DNA from: DASYXT01 sp035934555
Lineage (GTDB): Bacteria; Verrucomicrobiota; Verrucomicrobiia; Limisphaerales; UBA8199
NCBI GenBank assembly: GCA_035934555.1
Contig: DASYXT010000046.1
Coordinates: 1 to 64,000 of the forward strand
Direction: 5' to 3'
Length of the DNA: 64,000 bases
In this document: in pieces, positions 41,619-50,588 of the stretch
Position numbering within the stretch: position 1 is the stretch's first letter
Layout: every line of letters begins with the position of its first letter
Notes under the pieces: generated by a model
Seen by the model: the letters and a program-made list of their open reading frames with translations, nothing else
Told to the model about the DNA's origin: nothing
Databases searched by the model: none
Made by a program: the position numbers and the translations under genes

Positions 41619-42383
41619 ATGAAAGCTATGAAAATACTATTGGTTCTAACGATAGGAATATTCCTGAGTGCCGGGCGTGTGTTTGCCGCCGATGCTCAGT
41701 TGAGCGCTACTAATCTGGAACGAGTTTTCGCCAATGTTCCGCTTCCAGAGGTGCCGCTCGAGGCGGTTAAACGGGTGCGCGCGGCTCGGCCGCCCGCGCG
41801 CGCTGAGACGACGGTGAGCGTGGTCACCGCGGCGGTGTTGCTGCACCCGGCCTTAGCGCCGAGCCTCGTGGGTGCGATCGCCAAAACGGCCCCGGAAATG
41901 GCGGCAATAGCCGCAGGCAAGGCCACCGAACTGCAGCCCCGGTTAGCAGTCGAAATCGCAACTGCGGCAGTGGCCGCGGCTCCGGCTGAGGCAGGCGCAA
42001 TCGTCACGGCGGTTTGCCGCGCTGCCCCACAACAATATCGGGAGTTGATTGCCGCAGCGCTGGGAGTTGCGCCGGCAGCTTCAAAGGCGATTCTGCAAGG
42101 CGTGGCCTCGGCATTTCCGGAGCTTAAGCCGGACCTTCAAGCCGTCTTGGCGCCGAAAGACTTACTCTCCGTTCCGACGGTTATCGAGTCGGTTCGTGGT
42201 TTGCCGGTGCTGCCGCCGAGTCGGTCGAGCTCGAGTCCCGTGTTGCTCAGGTCACCATCGGCCGCTCCCATGCCGGCGAGCGTGCCAGCGCCACTCCCGG
42301 TTCTATCTGGCTCCGGCACTCCTACGGATGGGGCGGATTCCGGCCCAGGCCGGCGGGGCGGGCGGAACTACGCCGCGCCGTGA
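41619..42383 (+). CDS. exported Ala-rich hypothetical protein
   Basis: 254 aa. Signal peptide MKAMKILLVLTIGIFLSAGR ending near VFAADA. The mature protein has repeated alanine-rich helical units with the pattern (A/S)xxPxxxxxIxxAxxxxAP (for example SLVGAIAKTAPEMAAIAAG, EIATAAVAAAPAEAGAIVTA), then a Ser/Pro-rich tail ending in GPGRRGGRNYAAP. No enzymatic motif. Located 54 bp after the WecA-like gene, it may be a polysaccharide-locus accessory; function unknown. Confidence 0.72.
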   Translation: MKAMKILLVLTIGIFLSAGRVFAADAQLSATNLERVFANVPLPEVPLEAVKRVRAARPPARAETTVSVVTAAVLLHPALAPSLVGAIAKTAPEMAAIAAGKATELQPRLAVEIATAAVAAAPAEAGAIVTAVCRAAPQQYRELIAAALGVAPAASKAILQGVASAFPELKPDLQAVLAPKDLLSVPTVIESVRGLPVLPPSRSSSSPVLLRSPSAAPMPASVPAPLPVLSGSGTPTDGADSGPGRRGGRNYAAP

Positions 42384-42499
42384 GCCCCTGCCGCGCCACA
42401 TTGCAGCAGCGACAGAAGCAGGTCACAGGATGAACGGGGCGGTTTGGCGCAGGAAGATACTGAAGGGTGCTTAGGCTAGACTATACACCGCGAACCTCT

Positions 42500-42537
42500 C
42501 AGCCCAACCCTCCCCCTTTTCGAAGGGGAGAGGGAGG
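42500..42537. repeat. dispersed CCCTCCCCC hairpin repeat, second copy
   Basis: CCCTCCCCCTTTTCGAAGGG continues GAGAGGGAGG, an inverted repeat related to 5731-5772. It lies in the 254-bp gap between the Ala-rich protein and O-antigen ligase-like genes. Confidence 0.65.
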
Positions 42538-42637
42538 AACATCGGCAAACCTGGATGCTGTCCATGCTGCGCACTCGATAGTGATGCAGACTGCGGCGCG
42601 ACATGGCCAGCGCCGTTGAACGGGAAAGAACTACCCC

Positions 42638-44140
42638 ATGCGAGCTTCGTTACGCTTAACATCTTTTGACATTCAGATTTATCAAGTGGCGGATGGAGCC
42701 ACAGAGGGCTTGCTGTATTTCATGGTGGTGTTCGGTCCATGGGCGTTTGGCACCACCCAGGGTTGGTCGATTTGGACGATGAACACCTGTGGGTATGCGC
42801 TTGGGCTGCTGCTGGGGGTTAAGTTATCCATCCGCTGGCTCAAAGGCTATCAACCGCCCCGGTGGGAAGCAGTGCGAGCCAATGGCTCAACGCAGAGGCG
42901 AACGCCACCCGCGAGTGGCGTGACCAGGGCTCTGGCCGTCCTCACCGGCCTGGTGCTTCTGTATTGCCTCGTGAGTGCAAGCAACGCCCAGGCGAATTAC
43001 CGCGAGGATTTGCGCTCGTTCGAATATTTTCCGTGCGTGCGCTGGCTGCCGCACAGCTTCGATCGCACCGGCACGTGGTGCGCATTTTGGATGTATCTGG
43101 GGCTGGCGGCGGTTTTCTGGGCGGCGCGCGATTGGTTATTAGGCAAATCGAGCGCCGAAGTGGCGCCCTTCGGCGGCGGGCGCAAGCTGGCGGGGGCTTC
43201 GCCCTTTCCGGTGCGGGTTCAGCGGTTGCTGTGGATGCTGGCGCTCAACGGGGCGCTAATCGGACTGGAGGGGATTGTTCAGCGGCTGGTCCATTCTCCT
43301 CGGTTGCTGTTTGTGGTCCAACCGCGGATTCATCAATCCGCCGAGAGCCAGTTTGGGCCTTATGCGTATCGTTCGAACGCGGCGCAATATTTCAACCTGC
43401 TGTGGCCGGTGTGCATCGGGTATTGGTGGACGTTGCAACGGAACGTGTCGCGGCTCGGGGCCAGATACCATTTGCTGCTGTTGTGTGCGGGAATCATGGC
43501 GGCCTGTCCGATCTTATCGACGAGCCGGGCGGGAGCGCTTGTTTGCGTGGGGATCGCTCTCGCGGCGGTCGCGATGCTGGCGACCTTTCATCTGGTGCTA
43601 TCACCAGCGTATGCGCACTGGAATCGCAAGCCTCAACGGAGGTTGGCGCTGGTGGCAGTCTTCCTTGGAGTTGGGCTGTTGAGTGGGTTCGCGGTGGGTT
43701 GGCCTGCGCTGGCGCCGCGATTGGCGGAATTGAATGACGGATTCGCCGGACGCGAATTGATGTATGCAGCGGCGCGTCCCATCGCGCAGGACTACCCCTG
43801 GTTTGGCACGGGACCTGGGACATTCGAGACGGTTTCCTTGCTGTATCCTCGGCCGGAGATGTTCTGGCCGCCTCAGTTGCACAATGACTGGCTGGAAACA
43901 CGCATCACATTCGGGATGATTGGGACGACGCTGCTGGGTTTGGTTTTGGTGCTGATTCCGGCGCGCTGGTTTTGCGGCGGCTGCATCCATGGCGGCCGGC
44001 GGTTCGTGGGCCTCTCTTGGCTCGCGCTGGGCGGTTGCCTGGTCCATGCCCGTTACGATTTCCCGTTCCAGATTTACTCGGTCGTTTTCCTGTTTGTGCT
44101 GGTGTGCGCGCTGCTGTTCACGTTGTCCCGGCGTCCCTAG
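42638..44140 (+). CDS. O-antigen ligase-like membrane protein (Wzy_C family)
   Basis: 500 aa with about eleven hydrophobic segments. The Wzy_C-type core includes CPILSTSRAGALVCVGIALA and the large periplasmic loop with GTGPGTFETVSLLYPRP and QLHNDWLETRITFGMIGT. Such proteins polymerise or ligate surface polysaccharide. Together with the WecA-like transferase it suggests part of an exopolysaccharide or O-antigen locus, without glycosyltransferases in the window. Convergent with batE. Confidence 0.85.
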   Translation: MRASLRLTSFDIQIYQVADGATEGLLYFMVVFGPWAFGTTQGWSIWTMNTCGYALGLLLGVKLSIRWLKGYQPPRWEAVRANGSTQRRTPPASGVTRALAVLTGLVLLYCLVSASNAQANYREDLRSFEYFPCVRWLPHSFDRTGTWCAFWMYLGLAAVFWAARDWLLGKSSAEVAPFGGGRKLAGASPFPVRVQRLLWMLALNGALIGLEGIVQRLVHSPRLLFVVQPRIHQSAESQFGPYAYRSNAAQYFNLLWPVCIGYWWTLQRNVSRLGARYHLLLLCAGIMAACPILSTSRAGALVCVGIALAAVAMLATFHLVLSPAYAHWNRKPQRRLALVAVFLGVGLLSGFAVGWPALAPRLAELNDGFAGRELMYAAARPIAQDYPWFGTGPGTFETVSLLYPRPEMFWPPQLHNDWLETRITFGMIGTTLLGLVLVLIPARWFCGGCIHGGRRFVGLSWLALGGCLVHARYDFPFQIYSVVFLFVLVCALLFTLSRRP

Positions 44141-44177
44141 CCGGCCGGGCGGTTCCAAGCCGCGCGCGCGTGTCTGG

Positions 44178-44993
44178 CTAAATCAGGCCGTTTCCCAGGA
44201 CGACTTCGTCACGACGCACCCAGCCCAGGTGCTGCGAATCGGTGGTGACTTGCAGCCAGTTATCTTTTTGGTCGAGGACCTGCAACTCGGCGCCGTCATG
44301 CGCTGTGAACACGCTTTTGGATTCGTCCAACGGCCCCTGGCGAACCACGGCATCGCGTGTGACGACAATTGCGGTTGGATTGCTGCGGTCCTGCTGCAAG
44401 GCTGCTCCCAGGGCCGAGCAAAAGAGCAACGCCACGAGCGCCTCCGCAAGCACGTAGTTCCGCAATGGGCGCTTGAGCGCCGGGCGCAACTGGCCCGCAG
44501 TGAGCAGGGCGAAGAACACCCACACCGACCCTGCGGCTGCGCACGTCCACTCACCAAGGCTAAGCCGGCCCAGAAATCTTTGTGCGGGTCCGGGCAACAG
44601 GGTCGAGCCTTGCACCTGGTTGCGCGCGAAACGGAGATTGGCGCGCAGATCCGGGTCGCGGGGTTCGAGTTGTTCAGCCCGGCGATAGGCGGCAATGGCG
44701 CGGCCCAGCCCGCCGGCCTTGAACCAGGCGTTACCGAGATTGAAGTACAGGGCGCTGGAGGTCTGGCCCGAACGCAGGATGGCCTCGTATCGGGCCGCCG
44801 CTTCGGTGTACTTGCCGGCATCATAAAGTTGGTTGGCAGCATCGAAGGCTCGGGCAGCGTCCATCGACAAGATGGGCGACGGCATAGGAGGAGCTGCTGG
44901 AGTCGTAAGGGGGTTGGTTGAAACCTGCGCTTGCGCGCTCAGCAGCCCGGTGCACGCGCAGAGGAGCAGCACGATTTGCAGCAAGCGGCTCAT
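44178..44993 (-). CDS. batE: BatE-like TPR and SH3 protein
   Basis: 271 aa. Signal peptide MSRLLQIVLLLCACTGLLSA; TPR units (AANQLYDAGKYTEAAARYEA, SSALYFNLGNAWFKAGGLGR, AIAAYRRAEQLEPRDPDLRA); two membrane helices near residues 155-205; a C-terminal SH3-like domain (VVTRDAVVRQGPLDESKSVF). This is the layout of BatE in Bacteroides aerotolerance (bat) operons. It overlaps batD by ATGA. The usual MoxR, batA, batB and batC genes are not adjacent. Confidence 0.85.
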   Translation of the reverse strand: MSRLLQIVLLLCACTGLLSAQAQVSTNPLTTPAAPPMPSPILSMDAARAFDAANQLYDAGKYTEAAARYEAILRSGQTSSALYFNLGNAWFKAGGLGRAIAAYRRAEQLEPRDPDLRANLRFARNQVQGSTLLPGPAQRFLGRLSLGEWTCAAAGSVWVFFALLTAGQLRPALKRPLRNYVLAEALVALLFCSALGAALQQDRSNPTAIVVTRDAVVRQGPLDESKSVFTAHDGAELQVLDQKDNWLQVTTDSQHLGWVRRDEVVLGNGLI

Positions 44994-46834
44994 GCCTCAA
45001 TCTCCTGCAAGTTCGCCAGCACAGCTTCCAACTGTGGGAGCAAATCCGTCAATTCCTGGCTGCTCTTGACCGGTGCGTAACGGGCGAGGTTGCACTTTTG
45101 GAACAGGTCCGCCAGTGGCGCCAGGGTGGTTTCGGGCACGCGACGCGGACGCAATTGCTCGTCGATGACGGCTTCGGTGATCGATGAGGCCGGGACATCC
45201 AGGCGCTCGCCCAGTTGCTCTTGCAGCAGGCGGACCAGCGTGGCGAAAAACTGCTCCGAGTTGTTTTGCTCCGCCTGGACTCGGAGATGATTCAGCCCCT
45301 CGCGGATTTCGTGAGCGACGTGCCGCCTTCGGCGCAGGCGCGGGTTATTGGCTAAATTATCGGTGCGCTTGCGCCATACCACCGCGCCGAGAAACGCCAA
45401 CACTGGCAGGCCTTGCAGTGTCAGAAACCACGGCTGCAGCAGGAGCGGCGCTCCGATTTGGGCGAGTGTCCCCAGCCGCTGCTTGTTCGCGACGATGTCC
45501 TGGCTGGGGGTGGGGTTGTCGGAGCCGGTTCGTGGCCCGGCCAGATAAGTCGGAGTTGCGGCAGCGCCGGCAGGGCGAACGACGAGCGCAATCGCCGGTT
45601 GCTCAAGCCGCCGGTATTTCTTTTGGTCGGGGTCGAAGAAGCTGAAACCGAATGGCGGCAAGGCTTTGACATCCGCATTTTGGGGAATAACAACTTGCTC
45701 GAAAGTCTTAGTGCCTTGCAGGCCGAGGCTGTCGGTGGTTTCGACCTTGCTGGTGGGCGGGTAAGTATTGAAATCATGCCAAGCGGGTTGGGCGGGCAGG
45801 GCCAGGGCGTCGAGCCACCCCCGTCCTGAGAGTTGAACCCGCACGGTGATGGGGTCGCCGACCGCGAGGTTGGTGGGTCCGGCGGTGACGCTCATCGAGT
45901 AGGTGCCCACCGCGCCATTAAATTCAGGGGGCACTCCCTCACGAGGCAGCGGCAGCAATTGCACCGGTTGACTCTCGGTAGCGAGAACCATCTGCTTTTG
46001 CTCGCTGGAGCGGCCGAAGAACATGTCAAAAGGGTCACGCGACCCCAATACCGCATTGGCGGTGTAAGGGCCGACCGTCACACTGCCTGCTTTGACGGCT
46101 TGGAGGGCAATGTTGACGGGAATCATCGCATAGGTCGTCGTGCCGACTTGCACCAACCGATGCTGGCCCTCGATTTGTTTGCCGATGGTGAAGCCCTCAG
46201 CGGGGAAGCCGGTCGTCTGGAAATTTGATATGGGAAGGCCGTTGCGAACATAAATCTGCACTTGGGCAACGATCGTCTCCCCGACGTAGATTTCTTTCTT
46301 TGGCAGGAGCAAGCGCATGAAGGCAGGCTGCGAGCCGGACTGAATGGCAGCGGGTGGGGGCGGGCTGGGCTTGAGGACTTTTAGCTGGAGGGGTTGGGTC
46401 GCGAGCTTTTGGCCGGCCACATCGACGGTGATGGCAGGGATCGTGAAATCGCCGGGCTGTCGCGGTGTGAGCGTGAAATTGTACGAGACCGTCGCGCTAA
46501 ACTGGCCATTGATAGTCGTGATCTCCTGCGAGTTCCCCGAGAAGGTGATTTGCAGGTTCGGCACCTCTGGCGGTGTGGGGACTGTGCCGGGGGTTCCACC
46601 GCTGAACGCCAAGGACAGCGTCGCGCTCTCACCTAGCGTGATAGTGTCCCGGTCCAGGGAGCCGGTAAAGGTGGCGGCGTAGGTGGAAAGGGTAGCCAGG
46701 CAGAGGAGAAGCAGAGTGGCAGCCAATAGCCGCTTGACATTGGCAAGCAAGGCCCATCCTGCGACAGACCTAAGTCCGGCCGCGGGCGTCGTGCTCGGCA
46801 TTTCACATGACAAACCCTGCATGGGTGCCTTCAT
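44990..46834 (-). CDS. batD: BatD-like membrane protein
   Basis: 614 aa from ATG 46834; the exact start is uncertain (ATG 46801 and TTG 46861 also in frame). A signal segment (RLLAATLLLLCLATLSTYAA) precedes tandem Ig-like domains (DRDTITLGESATLSLAFSGG, QPGDFTIPAITVDVAGQKLA), and a C-terminal membrane helix near residue 475 is followed by a cytoplasmic domain with LVRLLQEQLGERLDVPAS. These match the BatD oxygen-tolerance family. It is the first gene of a two-gene unit, preceded by a REPIN-like repeat. Confidence 0.87.
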   Translation of the reverse strand: MKAPMQGLSCEMPSTTPAAGLRSVAGWALLANVKRLLAATLLLLCLATLSTYAATFTGSLDRDTITLGESATLSLAFSGGTPGTVPTPPEVPNLQITFSGNSQEITTINGQFSATVSYNFTLTPRQPGDFTIPAITVDVAGQKLATQPLQLKVLKPSPPPPAAIQSGSQPAFMRLLLPKKEIYVGETIVAQVQIYVRNGLPISNFQTTGFPAEGFTIGKQIEGQHRLVQVGTTTYAMIPVNIALQAVKAGSVTVGPYTANAVLGSRDPFDMFFGRSSEQKQMVLATESQPVQLLPLPREGVPPEFNGAVGTYSMSVTAGPTNLAVGDPITVRVQLSGRGWLDALALPAQPAWHDFNTYPPTSKVETTDSLGLQGTKTFEQVVIPQNADVKALPPFGFSFFDPDQKKYRRLEQPAIALVVRPAGAAATPTYLAGPRTGSDNPTPSQDIVANKQRLGTLAQIGAPLLLQPWFLTLQGLPVLAFLGAVVWRKRTDNLANNPRLRRRRHVAHEIREGLNHLRVQAEQNNSEQFFATLVRLLQEQLGERLDVPASSITEAVIDEQLRPRRVPETTLAPLADLFQKCNLARYAPVKSSQELTDLLPQLEAVLANLQEIEA

Positions 46835-46942
46835 TGTTGCCCGACGGCGCTTAGGCGGCAAGTCCGCTGTTCTGGCCCTCGGTTACGGAATATGGACAAC
46901 GGTTCCGCGTTTTTGTTCGGAATGCGGGAACCGGCTCGTGGG

Positions 46943-47058
46943 GCGCGCGGACTTTTAGTCCGCAGCAATGTCCGAATGGCAGACCGGTTCGAATCCGCAG
47001 GTGCGCCCCGCATTGCATGGTGCTGCGGACTAGAGTGTGGCTAGATTCTGCGCTCCGG
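46943..47058. repeat. REPIN-like element between batD and thiG
   Basis: Left arm GCGCGCGGACTTTTAGTCCG then CAGCAATG (46943-46970); right arm CATGGTGCTGCGGACTAGAG continues to GCGCTCC (47014-47058). The right arm carries about 15 extra bases (GTGTGGCTAGATTCT). Arms are inverted relative to each other; the spacer is about 43 bp. Confidence 0.7.
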
Positions 47059-47121
47059 GCGCTCCGCGCCGCTCAGGTACGGCTCGACAGAGCCGGGCGG
47101 GTGGACCTACATTCCCGGCGC

Positions 47122-47910
47122 ATGTCGTTGTCAAACCAAGCGTTGGTGATTGCCGGGCGGCTGTTCCGGTCACGCCTGATTTTGGGCACCGGGAAGTTTT
47201 CGTCGCCTGAAGTGATGCGGGACGCGCTGGAAGCAAGCGGAGCGGAAATGGTCACTGTGGCACTGCGGCGCGCCGATCTGACCGGGCAGAAAGATCCGTA
47301 TGCGAACATCCTGGAGTTCGTCGATCCGGCCAAATTTCTGTTGCTGGCCAACACCAGCGGGGCGATGAACGCCGGGGAAGCGGTGCGGATGGCTCGCCTG
47401 GCGGTGGCGGCGGGATTGCCGAAGTGGATCAAGCTGGAGATTCATCCTGACCCTCGGTACCTGCTGCCGGATCCGGTAGAGACGCTCAAGGCGGCGGAAA
47501 TCCTGGTCGGGGAAGGTTTCATCGTGCTGCCGTATATCAACGCCGATCCGGTCTTGGCGAAGCGGCTGCAGGACGTCGGGGTGGCAACGGTGATGCCGCT
47601 GGGCTCGCCGATTGGTTCGAATCGCGGACTGCAGACACGCGACCAGCTTCGAATCATCATTGAGCAAGCCAGCGTGCCGGTGGTCGTGGATGCAGGCCTG
47701 GGCGCGCCAAGCCATGCCGCCGAAGCCATGGAGCTGGGGGCCGATGCGGTCCTGGTGAACACGGCGATTGCGGTTTGTGCGGCGCCCAACCGTATGGCGA
47801 CAGCCTTTCGGATGGCGGTGGAAGCGGGCCGAGCCGCGTTTGAGTCGGGCCTGAGCTCGCCACAGGATGCGGCCAGCGCGACAAGTCCGCTGACGGCCTT
47901 TTTGGATTAG
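47122..47910 (+). CDS. thiG: ThiG, thiazole synthase
   Basis: 262 aa from ATG 47122 (MSLSNQALVIAGRLF); the frame is open upstream through the REPIN-like repeat. ThiG forms the thiazole phosphate ring of thiamine from DXP, dehydroglycine and ThiS-thiocarboxylate. Diagnostic blocks: SRLILGTGKFSSPEVM, EMVTVALRRADLTGQ, KLEIHPDPRYLLPDPVET with the Schiff-base lysine (WIKLEI), VMPLGSPIGSNRGLQT, PVVVDAGLGAPSHAAEAMEL. No thiS or thiH is adjacent and no TPP riboswitch consensus was seen upstream. Confidence 0.95.
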   Translation: MSLSNQALVIAGRLFRSRLILGTGKFSSPEVMRDALEASGAEMVTVALRRADLTGQKDPYANILEFVDPAKFLLLANTSGAMNAGEAVRMARLAVAAGLPKWIKLEIHPDPRYLLPDPVETLKAAEILVGEGFIVLPYINADPVLAKRLQDVGVATVMPLGSPIGSNRGLQTRDQLRIIIEQASVPVVVDAGLGAPSHAAEAMELGADAVLVNTAIAVCAAPNRMATAFRMAVEAGRAAFESGLSSPQDAASATSPLTAFLD

Positions 47911-47916
47911 CTAACC

Positions 47917-49086
47917 GTGAACTCATCCAGTACAAGCGGCCAATTACTATCAGGGCAGGGGGGTGACGCCACCGGCCGGGCGGGCTTGGGATTGCAGGCC
48001 GTTCGCCGGCCTGGCAGCGCTTTCACTGCGCCGAAACCGTTGTCGGGTTCGAACAGGTCGAGCATTTCCTCGAGCCGGGTGAAGCAGCTTCTGGGGGTTG
48101 CCGCGCGCACCGGCATCCTGGTCGTGGGCGACGTGATGCTCGACCAGTTCATTTGGGGCAGTGTCGGCCGCATTTCGCCGGAGGCGCCCGTTCCGGTGGT
48201 GGATTTTGACCGGGAAAGTTTCATGCCGGGTGGCGCAGCCAACGTTGCGCGAAATCTGACCTCGCTGGGGGTGCCGACCGAACTGTTTGGCGTGGTTGGC
48301 CGGGACCACGCCGCCGCACAATTGAAGAAGTTGTTAGCAGCCCATCGGATCGGCCACTCAGGCATTATTTCGAGCGCTTCACGCCGCACCAGTCTCAAGA
48401 CCCGTATCGTTGCGCACACTCAGCAGGTGGTGCGCATTGATCGTGAAAGCAAGGACGGCCTGAATGCGGCTTTGACGGGGCGGTTGGTAGAGTTGGTGGA
48501 AACGGAGCTTTCGCGGGCCTCGGCGGTGATCGTTGGCGATTACGGCAAGGGTGTCGTTACTCAGGCTTTGCTGGAAAAATTGAAAGATTTATGCCGCCAG
48601 CGAGGGATTTGGCTGAGCGTTGACCCCAAACCGGTGCACCACCTTGATTTGACGGGGCTATCGTTGATCACGCCCAATCGCAAAGAGGCCTTCGAGTTGG
48701 CCGGCTTGCCTGACGAAACGCGCAACGCCGACCCGTTGGCGGATCCAAACCTGATGAAGGTCGCCTCGGTGTTGTTGGCGCGGCTACGGCCGGCTTTGCT
48801 GCTGATCACGCTGGGGGAACTCGGCATGCTCTTATGCGAGCGGGGCCAGAGACCGTTTCACATCCCGACGCTCGCGCAGGAAGTATTCGATGTTTCCGGC
48901 GCCGGCGACACAGTCATCGCGTGTTTCACTCTGGCAGTTGCCGCCGGGGCGTCTCCGGCCGAGGCAGCGATTCTTTCCAACCACGCGGCGGGGCTGGTTG
49001 TCGGCAAAGTTGGCACGGCAACTGTCACGCCCGCCGAACTGCTGGCAAGCTTCGCGCCCCGGCTGTCATCCCGCCGCCGGGCGTAG
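47917..49086 (+). CDS. rfaE1: D-glycero-beta-D-manno-heptose-7-phosphate kinase
   Basis: 389 aa from GTG 47917, seven bases after the thiG stop. PfkB-family kinase corresponding to the N-terminal half of HldE, without the adenylyltransferase half, as in RfaE1/HldA. Motifs: ILVVGDVMLDQFIWGSVGRI, MPGGAANVARNLTSLGV, and the DVSGAGDTVIACFTLAVAAG ATP/active-site loop with its catalytic Asp. About 50 N-terminal residues before the core are Ser/Gly-rich, so the true start may be downstream at a non-ATG codon. It supplies ADP-heptose for LPS core. Confidence 0.9.
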   Translation: MNSSSTSGQLLSGQGGDATGRAGLGLQAVRRPGSAFTAPKPLSGSNRSSISSSRVKQLLGVAARTGILVVGDVMLDQFIWGSVGRISPEAPVPVVDFDRESFMPGGAANVARNLTSLGVPTELFGVVGRDHAAAQLKKLLAAHRIGHSGIISSASRRTSLKTRIVAHTQQVVRIDRESKDGLNAALTGRLVELVETELSRASAVIVGDYGKGVVTQALLEKLKDLCRQRGIWLSVDPKPVHHLDLTGLSLITPNRKEAFELAGLPDETRNADPLADPNLMKVASVLLARLRPALLLITLGELGMLLCERGQRPFHIPTLAQEVFDVSGAGDTVIACFTLAVAAGASPAEAAILSNHAAGLVVGKVGTATVTPAELLASFAPRLSSRRRA

Positions 49087-49156
49087 CCGTTCCCGGCAAT
49101 TGCGGCTCGGCTCAAACCCGGCTTTTGACAACGCGCGGTTTTGTGAAATAACCGGC

Positions 49157-49741
49157 TTAGGGGCCGAAGTTCCACGGGCCGGTGGTAGTGAAGTGGGCGT
49201 TGCGCACACGAACGGTGGATCGAAGTGAATCGGGCAAGACCAGGTACTGCATATCACCGAAATGCGCTTCGGCATTGGTCGTGCCATCCCCATTCAACCA
49301 GTAATAATCGGTAATCAAAGCGCTGCCCAACGAGTGCGGGTCCTGGCTGGTATAAATATACTCGATGCGGCGTTGCTGAGCGCCGCTGGCGCTGCGTAGT
49401 GCCGGCGGACGGCCCAGCGTCGGGTCTTCGCCGAAATAGAATCCGATTAACGAGGTGACAGGCTGGCCGTTGGTCAGGTTAATGACGTCGATGGTGTCGC
49501 CCAGCGCGTTCCCGCCAACATGATAAGCCACGCCATACCCGGCAGTGTTGGTCAGGCCATTTTGCAAAGCAAACTCGTTGAGTAAGGTTTTTTCGGTGAA
49601 CTGGCCCGAAAAGATGTGGCCGTTGGGGTCGGTGGTGGCGCTGGAGCCCCGCAGTGTGAGATGGAACAGTGGTTGAGCGGAGGCGCTGCCTTGACAAAGC
49701 AGAAAAGTTGCGCAAGCTGCGTAAAGAATCGTTTTAGTCAT
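49157..49741 (-). CDS. exported hypothetical protein
   Basis: 194 aa from ATG 49741. Signal peptide MTKTILYAACATFLLCQGSA cleaved near SASAQ. The mature part is rich in Gly, Asn and Thr, with the segments DPNGHIFSGQFTEKTLLNEF and NGDGTTNAEAHFGDMQYLVL, and is probably a beta-rich extracellular protein. It is convergent with the heptose kinase gene and divergent from the response regulator. No family recognised. Confidence 0.7.
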   Translation of the reverse strand: MTKTILYAACATFLLCQGSASAQPLFHLTLRGSSATTDPNGHIFSGQFTEKTLLNEFALQNGLTNTAGYGVAYHVGGNALGDTIDVINLTNGQPVTSLIGFYFGEDPTLGRPPALRSASGAQQRRIEYIYTSQDPHSLGSALITDYYWLNGDGTTNAEAHFGDMQYLVLPDSLRSTVRVRNAHFTTTGPWNFGP

Positions 49742-49895
49742 GCGTGTATCATAGGACGACAACCCGGCCGCTCAATAGGGCTGCCGCCCCAATCGGAGCA
49801 GGCTTTGGCCTCCTCGGTGGCCGCGGGTCCACCGTGGGCTGATCACCCTATTCTCAGGGCCGGGTTTTCAGCCATATTAGTGCGCAGAATTCACT

Positions 49896-50570
49896 ATGAA
49901 AAAAATAAATGTCCTCCTTGTGGACGATCACACCGTGGTGCGCCAGGGTTTGCGCGCACTTTTGCAGACGGAAATGGATATGGAAGTAATCGGCGAAGCC
50001 GAGAACGGGCGGCAGGCGGTGATGCTGGCCCGGAAAGAGCCGCCGCCGGACGTGGTGCTGATGGATGTAGCGATGCCGCTGCTCAACGGGCTGGAGGCAA
50101 CTCGTCAAATCCTGAAGCTGGTGCCGACGGCCAAGGTGCTGGTGCTGACGTCCTACGGCGATGACGAGTGCGTCGAGCAACTGATGCACGCCGGCGCTGC
50201 GGGGTATTTGATCAAGCAAACCGCCGCCAACGACCTGCTCAAGGCCATCCGCGAAGTGTACCGCGGGAATGCCTTTTTCAGCCCGGCGATTGCCAAACGC
50301 CTGCGCGATCAATGCCGCGAGGCCTTTACCAGCGGAACGAGCTCGAGAAAGCCTTCCGAGCTGACCTCGCGCGAAGCCGAGGTGCTGCAGTTGATTGCGG
50401 AAGGATTTTCCAATAAGCAGATCGCTTCGGAGCTTGCGATCAGCATCAAGACAGTCGAAAAACACCGGCAGCAGGTGATGAACAAGCTGAACATCCACGA
50501 CGTGGCCGGGTTGACACGCTACGCGATTACCAAGGGCATCGTGGAGCGCTCGGTGCCTGCGGCTGTTTAG
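49896..50570 (+). CDS. NarL/FixJ-type response regulator
   Basis: 224 aa. The receiver domain has acidic DD at 10-11, phospho-acceptor Asp in VVLMDVAMPLLNG, Thr/Ser in VLVLTSYGDDE and Lys in GYLIKQTAANDLLKA. The C-terminal LuxR helix-turn-helix is ELTSREAEVLQLIAEGFSNK with ASELAISIKTVEKHRQQVMN. No sensor kinase is adjacent, so it is an orphan in this window. The xerC-like gene starts 18 bp later and may be cotranscribed. Confidence 0.94.
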   Translation: MKKINVLLVDDHTVVRQGLRALLQTEMDMEVIGEAENGRQAVMLARKEPPPDVVLMDVAMPLLNGLEATRQILKLVPTAKVLVLTSYGDDECVEQLMHAGAAGYLIKQTAANDLLKAIREVYRGNAFFSPAIAKRLRDQCREAFTSGTSSRKPSELTSREAEVLQLIAEGFSNKQIASELAISIKTVEKHRQQVMNKLNIHDVAGLTRYAITKGIVERSVPAAV

Positions 50571-50588
50571 GGCGTTCGCCCCGCCCGA

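Noticed and set aside
46862..47121. Possible TPP riboswitch before thiG
   Set aside because: No CUGAGA or related conserved TPP aptamer segments are present; the gap is filled by a REPIN-like element.
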